This document shows, piece by piece, positions 8,425 to 16,312 of a stretch of DNA of 64,000 nt. The translations under genes were made by a program, and so were the position numbers. This DNA is from Chthonomonas sp. GTDB taxonomy: Bacteria > Armatimonadota > Fimbriimonadia > Fimbriimonadales > Fimbriimonadaceae. Where the stretch lies: NCBI GenBank assembly GCA_016788115.1, contig JAEURR010000006.1, positions 186,001-250,000 on the forward strand, in the 5' to 3' direction. The stretch's first letter is position 1. Every line of letters starts with the position of its first letter. The notes under the pieces were generated by a model. It did no database searches and was not told where the DNA came from. It was given only the letters and a program-made list of their open reading frames with translations.

Positions 8425-8566
8425 CGCTATGGCCAGTGTGGAGCGGGGTGCATGTGTACGTCAAGCCCCCTAGAAACACCTGGACACTGAACCCTTTGGG
8501 CACGGCATACGTTAAGAGCAGGGTAAGCGGTGCACGTTGGACCTACACGGGGCTACACGAACCGGC

Positions 8567-8572
8567 TATACT
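8567..8572 (+). promoter_or_regulatory. Possible -10 element of greA
   Basis: TATACT, 41 nt before the greA start. No -35 at standard spacing is seen. A GAAC-N17-CGTT pair further upstream (8489-8513) could be an ECF-type promoter instead. Confidence 0.3.
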
Positions 8573-8613
8573 ATCGGCCCACGGCCAAATACAAACACGC
8601 CTTCGGTAATCGC

Positions 8614-9117
8614 ATGGAACATAACGAAATTCAACAGCAATTCGCAGCACCTCTCTTGCTCACGCCAGAGGGCTACGCGAAGCTGCAAGGGGAGCTTGAT
8701 CACCTCATGACAGTCAAGCGTCCGGAGATTGCGGAACGGCTCCGCGATAGCAAGCAGCACGGCGAATTCAGTGAGGATAATTCCGAGCTGGACGAGGTGA
8801 AGTTTGAGCAGGCGATTGTCGAGAACCGAATCGGTGAGCTCAAGTCGATCTTCGCAGAAGCCCAGGTGCTGGACGTGAACGATGTCGATACCGACTTTGC
8901 ATCGGTTGGAGCGTGGATCACGGTCGCCGACAAAGATCGTGGTATTCAATTCGATGTGCGTATGGTCAGCAGCGTGGAAGCGAATCCTGACGAAGACCTG
9001 ATCAGCAACGAGTCCCCCATGGGGATGGCGCTTTACGGTCGTAAGGTCGGCGATGATGTCGTGTTTGATGCACCGTCCGGCAAACTCAAGTATCGCATTG
9101 AGAAGATTCGCAAGTAA
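8614..9117 (+). CDS. greA: Transcription elongation factor GreA
   Basis: 167 residues from the ATG at 8614. The N-terminal coiled coil (LLTPEGYAKLQGELDHL, then RDSKQHGEFSEDNSELDEVK) carries the acidic tip residues that reach the RNA polymerase secondary channel. The C-terminal FKBP-like domain (ADKDRGIQFDVRMV to KVGDDVVFDAPSG) binds polymerase. GreA stimulates cleavage of backtracked transcripts. The length is close to the usual 158. It is a single gene between the divergent pilT cluster and a lipoprotein gene. Confidence 0.95.
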   Translation: MEHNEIQQQFAAPLLLTPEGYAKLQGELDHLMTVKRPEIAERLRDSKQHGEFSEDNSELDEVKFEQAIVENRIGELKSIFAEAQVLDVNDVDTDFASVGAWITVADKDRGIQFDVRMVSSVEANPDEDLISNESPMGMALYGRKVGDDVVFDAPSGKLKYRIEKIRK

Positions 9118-9183
9118 TCCGGTCGAGCGACGGCACTGACAAACCGATACAATGACCGTGTCCAGCTCTTGGAGCCACTGCGG

Positions 9184-9915
9184 ATGATGAAACGGTCTTA
9201 CTCAGCCCTCCTCCCCTTGTCGGCGTGCGCCGTCTGCCTCGCCCTACTCACGCTCGGTTGCGGAGGTGGCGGTTCAGGCACCGGATCCTCAGGAGGTTCG
9301 ACAAGCGGGGGGTCATGCTCGCCGACATCGTACTTGCCGAACTATGTTTCCGATATCTCCGGCGGAGATTCGCTGTTTCGTTGGACCACCTTCCCGGTGC
9401 GCTTCTTCCAGATCGACGCAGGGACTTGGTCGGCAAAAGAATCCGCCGCCTGGACGACCGCCGTCAACGCTTGGGAAGCGAGATCGGGCAACCAAATCAC
9501 ATTCTTGGCATCGGTCGCCTCGGCTGGTGCGAACATCACGATTGAGTACAAGCCCGTGAGCTTCATCTCAGGTGATGCCGTCGGGGTCACGACCATTGGC
9601 TATGTGGGTGCAACCCTCGTCTCCGCAAAGATTGAGGTGGCGACTCTGGACTCGGGGGGCAATGCGCGAAACCAGACCGACTTGACTAAGATCGTCATGC
9701 ACGAACTCGGTCATGCGATCGGCATTGGCGGACACAGTTCGCTTTCGACCGACCTCATGTACCCCTTCGTGGTCGCCTCGACGCCGACGACACCGACCGT
9801 CCGCGACTGGAACACAGTGCAGACCGCTTACTGCGGCTCATTCAGTCGACTCAGCGGTCGCAGCTCGGTCCTTGGCCCAGTCGAAACTCGCGTCATCGCG
9901 TGCCCTGCGCATTAG
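9184..9915 (+). CDS. Lipoprotein with matrixin-type zinc metalloprotease domain
   Basis: About 243 residues. The ATG at 9184 has GGAG 9 nt upstream. The signal peptide ends in a lipobox-like LTLGCG, so Cys lipidation is likely, followed by a Gly/Ser linker. The catalytic zinc motif HELGHAIGIGGH fits HExxHxxGxxH of matrixins/metzincins, and LMYP 17 residues later provides the Met-turn. WTTAVNAWEARSG matches the matrixin helix before the catalytic region. It probably cleaves extracellular protein or peptides at the cell surface. No propeptide cysteine switch was recognised. The substrate is unknown. Confidence 0.85.
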   Translation: MMKRSYSALLPLSACAVCLALLTLGCGGGGSGTGSSGGSTSGGSCSPTSYLPNYVSDISGGDSLFRWTTFPVRFFQIDAGTWSAKESAAWTTAVNAWEARSGNQITFLASVASAGANITIEYKPVSFISGDAVGVTTIGYVGATLVSAKIEVATLDSGGNARNQTDLTKIVMHELGHAIGIGGHSSLSTDLMYPFVVASTPTTPTVRDWNTVQTAYCGSFSRLSGRSSVLGPVETRVIACPAH

Positions 9916-9935
9916 CAACGGTCCTCACAAACAAG

Positions 9936-9967
9936 AAATGGGGGACATCGGTCGATGTCCCCCATTT
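9936..9967. terminator. Bidirectional terminator between metalloprotease and pilT4
   Basis: A 14-bp perfect inverted repeat (AAATGGGGGACATC with its complement) with a 4-nt loop. The flanking A and T runs serve both convergent genes. Confidence 0.85.
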
Positions 9968-9979
9968 CGTTGTTGAGGC

Positions 9980-11764
9980 TTACGCTGCGCTCTTGGCGAG
10001 CTTGGCGAAGTTATCCTTGTCTACCGCCCGGATCATGCACTCATCGTAGGTGCAGATGCCGCGCTTGTACATGTACGCAAGCGACGAGTCGAGCGTGACC
10101 ATGCCGTGCTGGCGACCCGTTTCGATGATGGAGTACATCTGGTGGGTCTTGCCCTCACGGATGAGGTTTCGCACGGCGGGAATCCCGAGCATGATCTCAT
10201 GGGCCGCGATACGTCCGCCGCCAATCTTGGGCAGCAGTTGCTGCGAGATGACGCCTTCCAGCGTGTTCCCTAGTAGCACGCGAATCTGGCCCTGCTGGTC
10301 GCTCGGAAAGACGTCGATGATACGGTCAATGGTCGCAGGGGCGTTGCGAGTGTGCAACGTTCCAAAGACCAAGTGACCCGTTTCGGCCAGCGTCAACGCC
10401 GCTTCAATGGTTTCAAGGTCGCGAAGTTCACCCACGAGGATGATGTCGGGGTCTTCACGAAGCACTGCGCGCAGGGCGTTGTGGAACGAGTACGTGTCCG
10501 CGTGCAACTCACGCTGGTTGACCATACACTTCTTGTGCATGTGCAGGTACTCGATAGGATCTTCGATGGTCATGATATGACCGGCTCGATGATCGTTCAA
10601 GTCGTCCAACATCGTCGCGATGGTCGTGGACTTACCGGAACCGGTCGGTCCGGTCACGAGGATGAGGCCCGATGACCGCTTACACATGTCGCGGATCGCG
10701 TCCGGGAGGCCCAGGTCGGCAAAGCTCGGAATCTTCGTCGGGATCGAACGGATGGCACTCGCAACGACGCCGCGCTGCATGTACACGTTCACACGGAATC
10801 GACCGGCGTCGCGTACCGAGTGGCTGAAGTCGAGTTCGTGCGTAGATTCAAACTTCTGCAAGTTGTCGTCGGTGAGGATTTCTGTCAGCAGTCGACGTGT
10901 ATCGACCGGCTTCAAGATCTTCCACGGGAGCGGGACCATCTCGCCGTCCAGACGGATCATCGGCGGCAAGCCCACGGTGAAGTGGATATCCGATGCGCGG
11001 CGCTCGACTGCCATGCGCAAGATGTCGTCCAGATGGACCCCATCGAGCGGAGCCGCGTTCTCCGGCTCATTCACGAGCACTCGACTGGACTCGTCGTACA
11101 GTTCGTACTTGGTCGCGCCCACTTCCGACGCAGTGTTGATAGACTGAATCCGGCGGTTGTCCGCCGTAATCTCCGCATCGAGGCTGCCGCCGACCGGCGA
11201 ACCTGCGACCACGGAGAATGATTGCAGTCGCGTCGCTGGCGGAGGTTTTGGCAATTCGATTGCGGTTTCGGGTTCCGCTTCGTAAGGGGTCGCTTCCGCG
11301 GGTGGGGCCTTCGGAGGCTCTTCGTGCCAGGCAGCAACAGGAGCAGCCTCGAACACGGGCGGGGGCAACACCTGCACGGATTCAACTTCCGTCACCGGCA
11401 GTTCTTCCGCATACGTCGGGGCTTCCGCTGCGACTTCGTAAGCAACGGGCGGGGCCTCGGCGTACTCCACGGGGGCAGACTGCTCGTAGACCGGTGGGGC
11501 CTCCACGACCGGGGGCTCGGAATAGCCGAAAGACTCTTCGGTCATAGGTGCCTCCGCAACCGGCTCCGCTGACGCGGTCGGGGCGGGTGCAGCCATCTCG
11601 GCTGCAGACACTTCCTGGTTCACGGCGTTCGACGATTTATCTGGAACTTGGCTCAAGAGTGCCTCCCAAGTTTCGCCCGCTTGGGGCGCAGGCGCGGACT
11701 CGGGCGGCTCGGTGCCGTCCGGCTGCGACTGAATGACCTTTTCCCAATCAAACTTCCCTGACAT
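9980..11764 (-). CDS. pilT: PilT-type ATPase, paralog 4, with long acidic N-terminal extension
   Basis: 594 residues. The first 240 or so are low-complexity Ala/Pro/Glu/Val-rich sequence with no recognised domain; the PilT core starts near residue 243 (LDGVHLDDILRMAVERRASD). Walker A GPTGSGKST, Asp box MTIEDPIEYLH, Walker B DPDIILVGELRD and a canonical AIRNLIRE motif (AVRNLIREGKTHQM) make this the best candidate for the true retraction motor. The extension roughly doubles the usual length and may tether the hexamer or bind regulators. It is followed on the same strand by no close gene; upstream lies the HDOD gene with a 30-nt gap. Confidence 0.93.
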   Translation of the reverse strand: MSGKFDWEKVIQSQPDGTEPPESAPAPQAGETWEALLSQVPDKSSNAVNQEVSAAEMAAPAPTASAEPVAEAPMTEESFGYSEPPVVEAPPVYEQSAPVEYAEAPPVAYEVAAEAPTYAEELPVTEVESVQVLPPPVFEAAPVAAWHEEPPKAPPAEATPYEAEPETAIELPKPPPATRLQSFSVVAGSPVGGSLDAEITADNRRIQSINTASEVGATKYELYDESSRVLVNEPENAAPLDGVHLDDILRMAVERRASDIHFTVGLPPMIRLDGEMVPLPWKILKPVDTRRLLTEILTDDNLQKFESTHELDFSHSVRDAGRFRVNVYMQRGVVASAIRSIPTKIPSFADLGLPDAIRDMCKRSSGLILVTGPTGSGKSTTIATMLDDLNDHRAGHIMTIEDPIEYLHMHKKCMVNQRELHADTYSFHNALRAVLREDPDIILVGELRDLETIEAALTLAETGHLVFGTLHTRNAPATIDRIIDVFPSDQQGQIRVLLGNTLEGVISQQLLPKIGGGRIAAHEIMLGIPAVRNLIREGKTHQMYSIIETGRQHGMVTLDSSLAYMYKRGICTYDECMIRAVDKDNFAKLAKSAA

Positions 11765-11794
11765 GTTTGCTCCTACAGTAGTGCTCTGCTACGA

Positions 11795-12655
11795 CTACCC
11801 CGCTCGGTTCGCCGCGGCAATCGCGGCAATGCCGGAATCCACCCACTGCTCTAAGTTATCGGCAATATTGAGGCTCTCCACCGCCCAATCTGGAAAAAGC
11901 GAGCGCATATCGACGTCGGCGGGCTTGCCCGCGGTGGCCAACCCGGCGATGCAATGGGCCACTGCAACGCAGGCACGGACGCTTGGCCCGAAGTCCGGCG
12001 CTGTCGGTTCGGAGTACTCAACTCCGTGGAGTAGATCGGTCGGCAGCCCCCACTGGCCGCAGACACCGACGGTCACCTCCACGTGACTACATCCGAACAA
12101 GTGCTTCTCCACCGCAAAATCGGGAATGCCTTGAGCGATCCCAGTCTCGACCAAGTTGTACTGCTCCGAATTTGACCGATCCAGGATGGTCTTGCCGATC
12201 AGGTGCAGCAGCCCGGCGGTGTAGGCCTCCTCAGGCGGTAGCGAGGCATAGTGACCGGCAATCCACCGTCCACAGTTCGCCGTGTCAAGCGAGTGACGCC
12301 ACCACGTTCGACGCCGCATCGACTCGCGGTCGGTCTTGCCGACAAAGAGGTCGAAGACGCCCGCGTTCATCGCGATTTGGCGCACAGTCTTGAATCCGAG
12401 AAACTGGACGGCGTCCTTGATCGAGGTGATCCGGCGCGGGAGAGCGAAGTACGCCGAGTTTGCCATCGAGAGGACCTTGGCGCTGAAACCAGGGTCGATG
12501 ATGATGTTTCGCTCGAGCTCGTTTGCGGAGGTGTCCGTGCTCGAGGTGCCTTCCATGATCTTGAAAACCACCTGGGGCAATACGGCAACGTCTTTCACCC
12601 CTGCGAGAATCGTCTCGAGGGGAGCAGCGGTTGAATCGTTCGGTAATGCGGACAC
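11795..12655 (-). CDS. HDOD domain protein
   Basis: 286 residues, almost entirely one HDOD domain: LPQVVFKIMEG, LERNIIIDPGFSAKVLSMANSAYFALPRRITSIKDAVQFLG and TWWRHSLDTANCGRWIA. HDOD is a non-catalytic relative of HD phosphohydrolases found in signalling proteins, often tied to c-di-GMP, chemotaxis or pilus control. The gene sits between pilB (30 nt upstream) and pilT4 (30 nt downstream), all on the minus strand, so it is probably co-expressed with the pilus motors. That suggests a regulator of pilus dynamics; the link is positional. Confidence 0.88.
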   Translation of the reverse strand: MSALPNDSTAAPLETILAGVKDVAVLPQVVFKIMEGTSSTDTSANELERNIIIDPGFSAKVLSMANSAYFALPRRITSIKDAVQFLGFKTVRQIAMNAGVFDLFVGKTDRESMRRRTWWRHSLDTANCGRWIAGHYASLPPEEAYTAGLLHLIGKTILDRSNSEQYNLVETGIAQGIPDFAVEKHLFGCSHVEVTVGVCGQWGLPTDLLHGVEYSEPTAPDFGPSVRACVAVAHCIAGLATAGKPADVDMRSLFPDWAVESLNIADNLEQWVDSGIAAIAAANRAG

Positions 12656-12685
12656 TTTTGTAACTTTCTCCCTTTGGTCAATCTC

Positions 12686-14404
12686 TTAGGCGTAGATCAC
12701 GCGTAGAACCTCGTCCACGGTGGTCACACCCATCAGAATCTTCTGGACTGCATCGTCTTGCAACGACCTCATGCCGTTCTCTTCCGCGGATTTGCGGACC
12801 ACGTGCGAAGGCGAGCGATGCAGGATTGCATCGCGAATCGGATCGTTGATCTCCATGAGTTCGTGCACGCCCGTTCGGCCCTTGTATCCAGTGCCGTTGC
12901 ACTTGTCGCAACCCGCACCCTTGAACAACGTGATTTCTCCCTGTGTCTCGCCTGCGACCTCTTCCGGCAACGGGAAGCCGTAACGCAGCAAGCTCTCGCG
13001 CGAGGCGGAGTAGCTGGTCTTGCAATTCGCGCAGATCTGGCGGACCAGACGCTGAGCCAATACACCGACGATGGAGCTTGAGATGAGGAACGGCTCGACC
13101 TCCATGTCAATCAATCGCGTGGGGGCGCTTGGAGCGTCGTTCGTGTGGAGTGTGCTCAAGACCAAGTGGCCCGTCAAGGCCGCTTCCATGGCGATGGTCG
13201 CGGTTTCGGGGTCGCGCATTTCACCGACCATGATGATGTCGGGGTCTTGGCGGAGCATCGAGCGAAGTCCGGCCGCGAAGGTCATTCCAGCGCGCACATT
13301 CACGGCGCACTGGTTGATACCCGCCAGTTCGTACTCGACCGGATCTTCGATCGTGATGATGTTCGTCTCGCCGGTCGCGATTTTGTTCAGCAGCGAGTAA
13401 AGCGTGGTGGACTTACCCGAGCCGGTTGGGCCGGTGACGAGGATGATGCCGTAACTTCGGCTCGACATGTCTTCGAGCAGATGCAGGTTGTGGGGCAAGA
13501 AACCCAGCTTGTTCAGACCGACGTTTATGCCGCCCTTGTCGAGAACGCGCATCACGATCTTCTCGCCAAAGATGAGCGGCAACGTGGAAACCCGGAAGTC
13601 AAAGTCTCGGCCGTCGATGGTCGCGCTGACACGGTTGTCTTGGGGGACTCGCTTCTCTGCGATGTCCATATTCGACATGATCTTGAAGCGGGACGTGAGC
13701 GGGGCGATGACCTTCTTGGGCAGTTCCATCACGTCCATCATCACGCCGTCGATCCGGTAGCGGATAAGCATCGACTCTTTGCGCGGCTCCATGTGGATGT
13801 CACTGGCTTTGTCGCGCACCGCCTGCTGAACGATGAGGTTTGCCAAGCGAATGATGGGGCCGTCTTCGCCCAAGGCGGCAAGTTCCGCCTCCGACATCTC
13901 GTCTTCTTTGAGATCGTTGATCTCGACGTTCCCGTCGAAGTCGCGAATGACGCTGCTGACTTGGTCGTTGACCGCGCTGTCGGATTTGTAGAGCGCATTG
14001 AGTGCCGCGTCGAGGTCTTCTTCGACGGCGATGAGGGGCTCGATCTCGAACCCGGTATTCATACGCATCTCGTCGATGGCGAAGATGTCGAGCGGGTTCG
14101 CCATCGCGACCAGCAGCTTGTTGCCCTGCGCAAACAGCGGGATCGCCTTGAACCGCTTGGCGATCTGGGGGGTCAGCAGTCCGATTGCATCGGGGTGCGG
14201 CATCTTCTGGGCGATGTCCACAAACGGGATGCCCCAGACTTTGCCCAGGCATTTGACTCGATCACGCTCGGCGATCATGCCCAGGCTGACAAGGATGCTG
14301 GCAATAGGGTCGGTGCCGCCGAGCTCACGTTGCTTCTCGAGTGCAACGTGTAGTTGATCGTCGGAGATCAAACCCTCCTGAATAAAGAAATCGCCGGTCA
14401 GCAT
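12686..14404 (-). CDS. pilB: Type IV pilus assembly / type II secretion ATPase PilB (GspE)
   Basis: 572 residues, normal for PilB. An N-terminal GSPII_E/MshEN domain (FFIQEGLISDDQL, PFVDIAQ) precedes the core: ASDIHMEPRKESMLIRYRIDG, Walker A GPTGSGKST, Asp box ITIEDPVEYELAG, Walker B DPDIIMVGEMRDPET and His box LTGHLVLSTLHTNDA. A tetracysteine zinc module (CANC at about residue 450 and CDKCNGTGYKGRTGVHE) is characteristic of the assembly ATPase. It powers pilus extension or pseudopilus assembly at the inner membrane. The upstream region carries a GGAAGGAAAG-like ribosome site. It heads the pilB-HDOD-pilT4 run. Confidence 0.95.
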   Translation of the reverse strand: MLTGDFFIQEGLISDDQLHVALEKQRELGGTDPIASILVSLGMIAERDRVKCLGKVWGIPFVDIAQKMPHPDAIGLLTPQIAKRFKAIPLFAQGNKLLVAMANPLDIFAIDEMRMNTGFEIEPLIAVEEDLDAALNALYKSDSAVNDQVSSVIRDFDGNVEINDLKEDEMSEAELAALGEDGPIIRLANLIVQQAVRDKASDIHMEPRKESMLIRYRIDGVMMDVMELPKKVIAPLTSRFKIMSNMDIAEKRVPQDNRVSATIDGRDFDFRVSTLPLIFGEKIVMRVLDKGGINVGLNKLGFLPHNLHLLEDMSSRSYGIILVTGPTGSGKSTTLYSLLNKIATGETNIITIEDPVEYELAGINQCAVNVRAGMTFAAGLRSMLRQDPDIIMVGEMRDPETATIAMEAALTGHLVLSTLHTNDAPSAPTRLIDMEVEPFLISSSIVGVLAQRLVRQICANCKTSYSASRESLLRYGFPLPEEVAGETQGEITLFKGAGCDKCNGTGYKGRTGVHELMEINDPIRDAILHRSPSHVVRKSAEENGMRSLQDDAVQKILMGVTTVDEVLRVIYA

Positions 14405-14485
14405 TTGGCCCTGGTCTTTCCTTCCAGTTTTCGGTCGAAATGAGCCAGATACTTATGCTGGGAAGCCGGTATTTCTTCGCGCGGA

Positions 14486-15142
14486 TCAGTCGTTCGTCGC
14501 GGAGGCGCGACGCGCGATCAAAACCGCGACGCGCCCGGCAGGGGTTTCCACGGCGCTGACCGAGGCTAAGATGCGAATCTCCGACCCGTCGGCACGGAGC
14601 GCGGCGAGTCCGGCATGGTCGCCCATCTCGACGCGTCCACCCGCGGCAAAGAACTGCTCACGGAGCATGCGATGTCGCTCGTGCAGACTCGCGGGGATGA
14701 ACCTGCCAACCCGCGTCCCACGAAAGTCATCCAGCGTACACCCGAAGAGGTCTGCGGCCCGCGCGTTCGCCTCGATGATGCACCCGTCTTGATCCACGAA
14801 TAGAACCGCCTCTGGGGCCATCTCGACCAGGGAGCGAATGGTCGCGAGCGCGTCTTCTAGAGTGGTCTCACGAGTTCGATACGCTTCGATCTCCTCGACC
14901 AACGCGGCGTTCTCTGCCCTTAACGTCGTAAGCTTGGCATCCGCGTTTGCCGAGACCCAATTGGCGACCAACTCGGGGCGTGACAGCGGGCCCATCTTGA
15001 TACGGATACGGCCCCAGTAAGTTGCCACCGTGGCCAGACTGATTCCAAGCTGAATGGAGATCGCCTGATCCGTCAGGCCGCTGGCCGCCATCTCAATGAG
15101 CTGGCTTTCCCGCTCGGATAGATTGGGGGAGCGGGACCTCAA
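14486..15142 (-). CDS. Regulator with N-terminal LuxR-type HTH and C-terminal PAS domain
   Basis: 218 residues. The start is a TTG at 15142; no ATG or GTG lies upstream before an in-frame stop. Residues 1-60 form a LuxR/GerE HTH (LSERESQLIEMAASGLTDQAI, then SIQLGISLATVATYWGRIRIKMG), residues about 75-105 a coiled coil, and about 105-215 a PAS domain (MAPEAVLFVDQDGCIIEANARAADLFGC). In most LuxR-family regulators the HTH is C-terminal, so this reversed order is notable. It probably senses a small ligand or redox state. It lies 81 nt upstream of pilB on the same strand and may control the pilus genes. Confidence 0.85.
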   Translation of the reverse strand: MRSRSPNLSERESQLIEMAASGLTDQAISIQLGISLATVATYWGRIRIKMGPLSRPELVANWVSANADAKLTTLRAENAALVEEIEAYRTRETTLEDALATIRSLVEMAPEAVLFVDQDGCIIEANARAADLFGCTLDDFRGTRVGRFIPASLHERHRMLREQFFAAGGRVEMGDHAGLAALRADGSEIRILASVSAVETPAGRVAVLIARRASATND

Positions 15143-15245
15143 GTGCCACCGCCCAGGTCGTCGATTTGGATGACACTGTTACACGGGCAACTCATTGACG
15201 ACTTGTCCACAGTCCGTAAGTATGGCACCCTTCAGATCGAAGGCA

Positions 15246-16268
15246 ATGACCGCCCAGCTTCTAAGCCGAATCGAGTTGGTTCTGACCACAAGTCTTCATG
15301 CGGTCTTCCCTCCTCTCTGTGCAGGACTGGGGCTTGTTCTCGTGGTTCTGGAAGTCATCTGGCTGCGCACGGGTAACGAAACCTACCGACGCATCGCCCA
15401 CTTCTGGATCCGATTGCTCGCCACGTTCCTCGTCGTAACCTTGGTAAGCGAGTTTGCACTCGGGACCGGATTGCGCGCGCACGGGGTGTCGATAAGCGAC
15501 CTCCTCCTCAATCATCGGGGCCCTCTGTTTGTGCTTTCAGGGGCCCTATTCTTTTTTCTTGCCTGCTTCAGCATCGCATTTTTGATCCTGCGATGGGGTC
15601 GATGCCGCGCACGCTTCCATGCTGCGTGCACACTGACACTCTTCATCGCCCTCCACGGCTTCGCTGTGTGGACCACGATGGTGACCCAGAGGTTGACCTC
15701 CTCCCTCGGGGCACTCTCGAATCCACCCGAAGCTGCCCCCAGAATTGTCCAAGCAGTTCTGGGGGGTTGGAATGGAGCCGCATGCCTGTTCGTTTGCGTG
15801 ACGGCGATTCAATGTCTCGCGCGCGTGCACCGGGGCACCACGCCCTGCGCCTTGCTCGCTGGACTCCTTCTGCTGGTCGCCACGTCGAGCCTACAACTGG
15901 CCGTTTGGCCGTGGCTCAATGCCCATTGGGTGGGCGCAGCAATCTCGGCGACCATCTTGCTTGGAGCGGTCGTTTCTGTGCGAAGTTGGGCTCAGCGGCG
16001 ACTTGCCACTGACCGGTCCTGTATGCAATTGCTTACGCTTCCGCTAGTGCTTCAGATGGCCGCGAGCATCAGCCTGGCTCATAGCGAGAGCTTCGCACAT
16101 ATCCTGAACTCGCTCAGACCAAACGCAACGATGAATTGGCTCGTTCTCTTGGTGTGCATTGCGTTCACTGTGGCGGCGATTCCTCTGTTGTGGAGAGCCT
16201 GCACTCATGTTCTGGCCGGGCCAGAACCCGCGGCCTGGCCCGAGTACTCTCCTCCACACGCCGCTTGA
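15246..16268 (+). CDS. Degenerate cytochrome bd subunit I (CydA)-like membrane protein
   Basis: About 340 residues with some nine hydrophobic segments. The first 130 residues align by eye with CydA: LSRIELVLTTSLHAVFPPL (His at the haem b595 ligand position), LRTGNETYRRIAHFW and the third and fourth helices. The two glutamates in CydA's LAIEGLMAFFLEST (E99, E107) are Ser and Ala here, the helix around the haem b558 His reads RIVQAVLGGW with Gln in place of His, and the quinol-binding loop is absent. No cydB is adjacent. It is therefore unlikely to be a normal quinol oxidase. The start is uncertain (15195, 15222 or 15246). Confidence 0.6.
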   Translation: MTAQLLSRIELVLTTSLHAVFPPLCAGLGLVLVVLEVIWLRTGNETYRRIAHFWIRLLATFLVVTLVSEFALGTGLRAHGVSISDLLLNHRGPLFVLSGALFFFLACFSIAFLILRWGRCRARFHAACTLTLFIALHGFAVWTTMVTQRLTSSLGALSNPPEAAPRIVQAVLGGWNGAACLFVCVTAIQCLARVHRGTTPCALLAGLLLLVATSSLQLAVWPWLNAHWVGAAISATILLGAVVSVRSWAQRRLATDRSCMQLLTLPLVLQMAASISLAHSESFAHILNSLRPNATMNWLVLLVCIAFTVAAIPLLWRACTHVLAGPEPAAWPEYSPPHAA

Positions 16269-16312
16269 TCGTCCGGCACCGGCACACTGAAAGGTGCCAA
16301 AATCCTCTCAAG

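Noticed and set aside
13145-14353. A 402-codon open frame antisense to pilB
   Set aside because: It mirrors the reading frame of pilB, has no domain signal, and pilB is certain.
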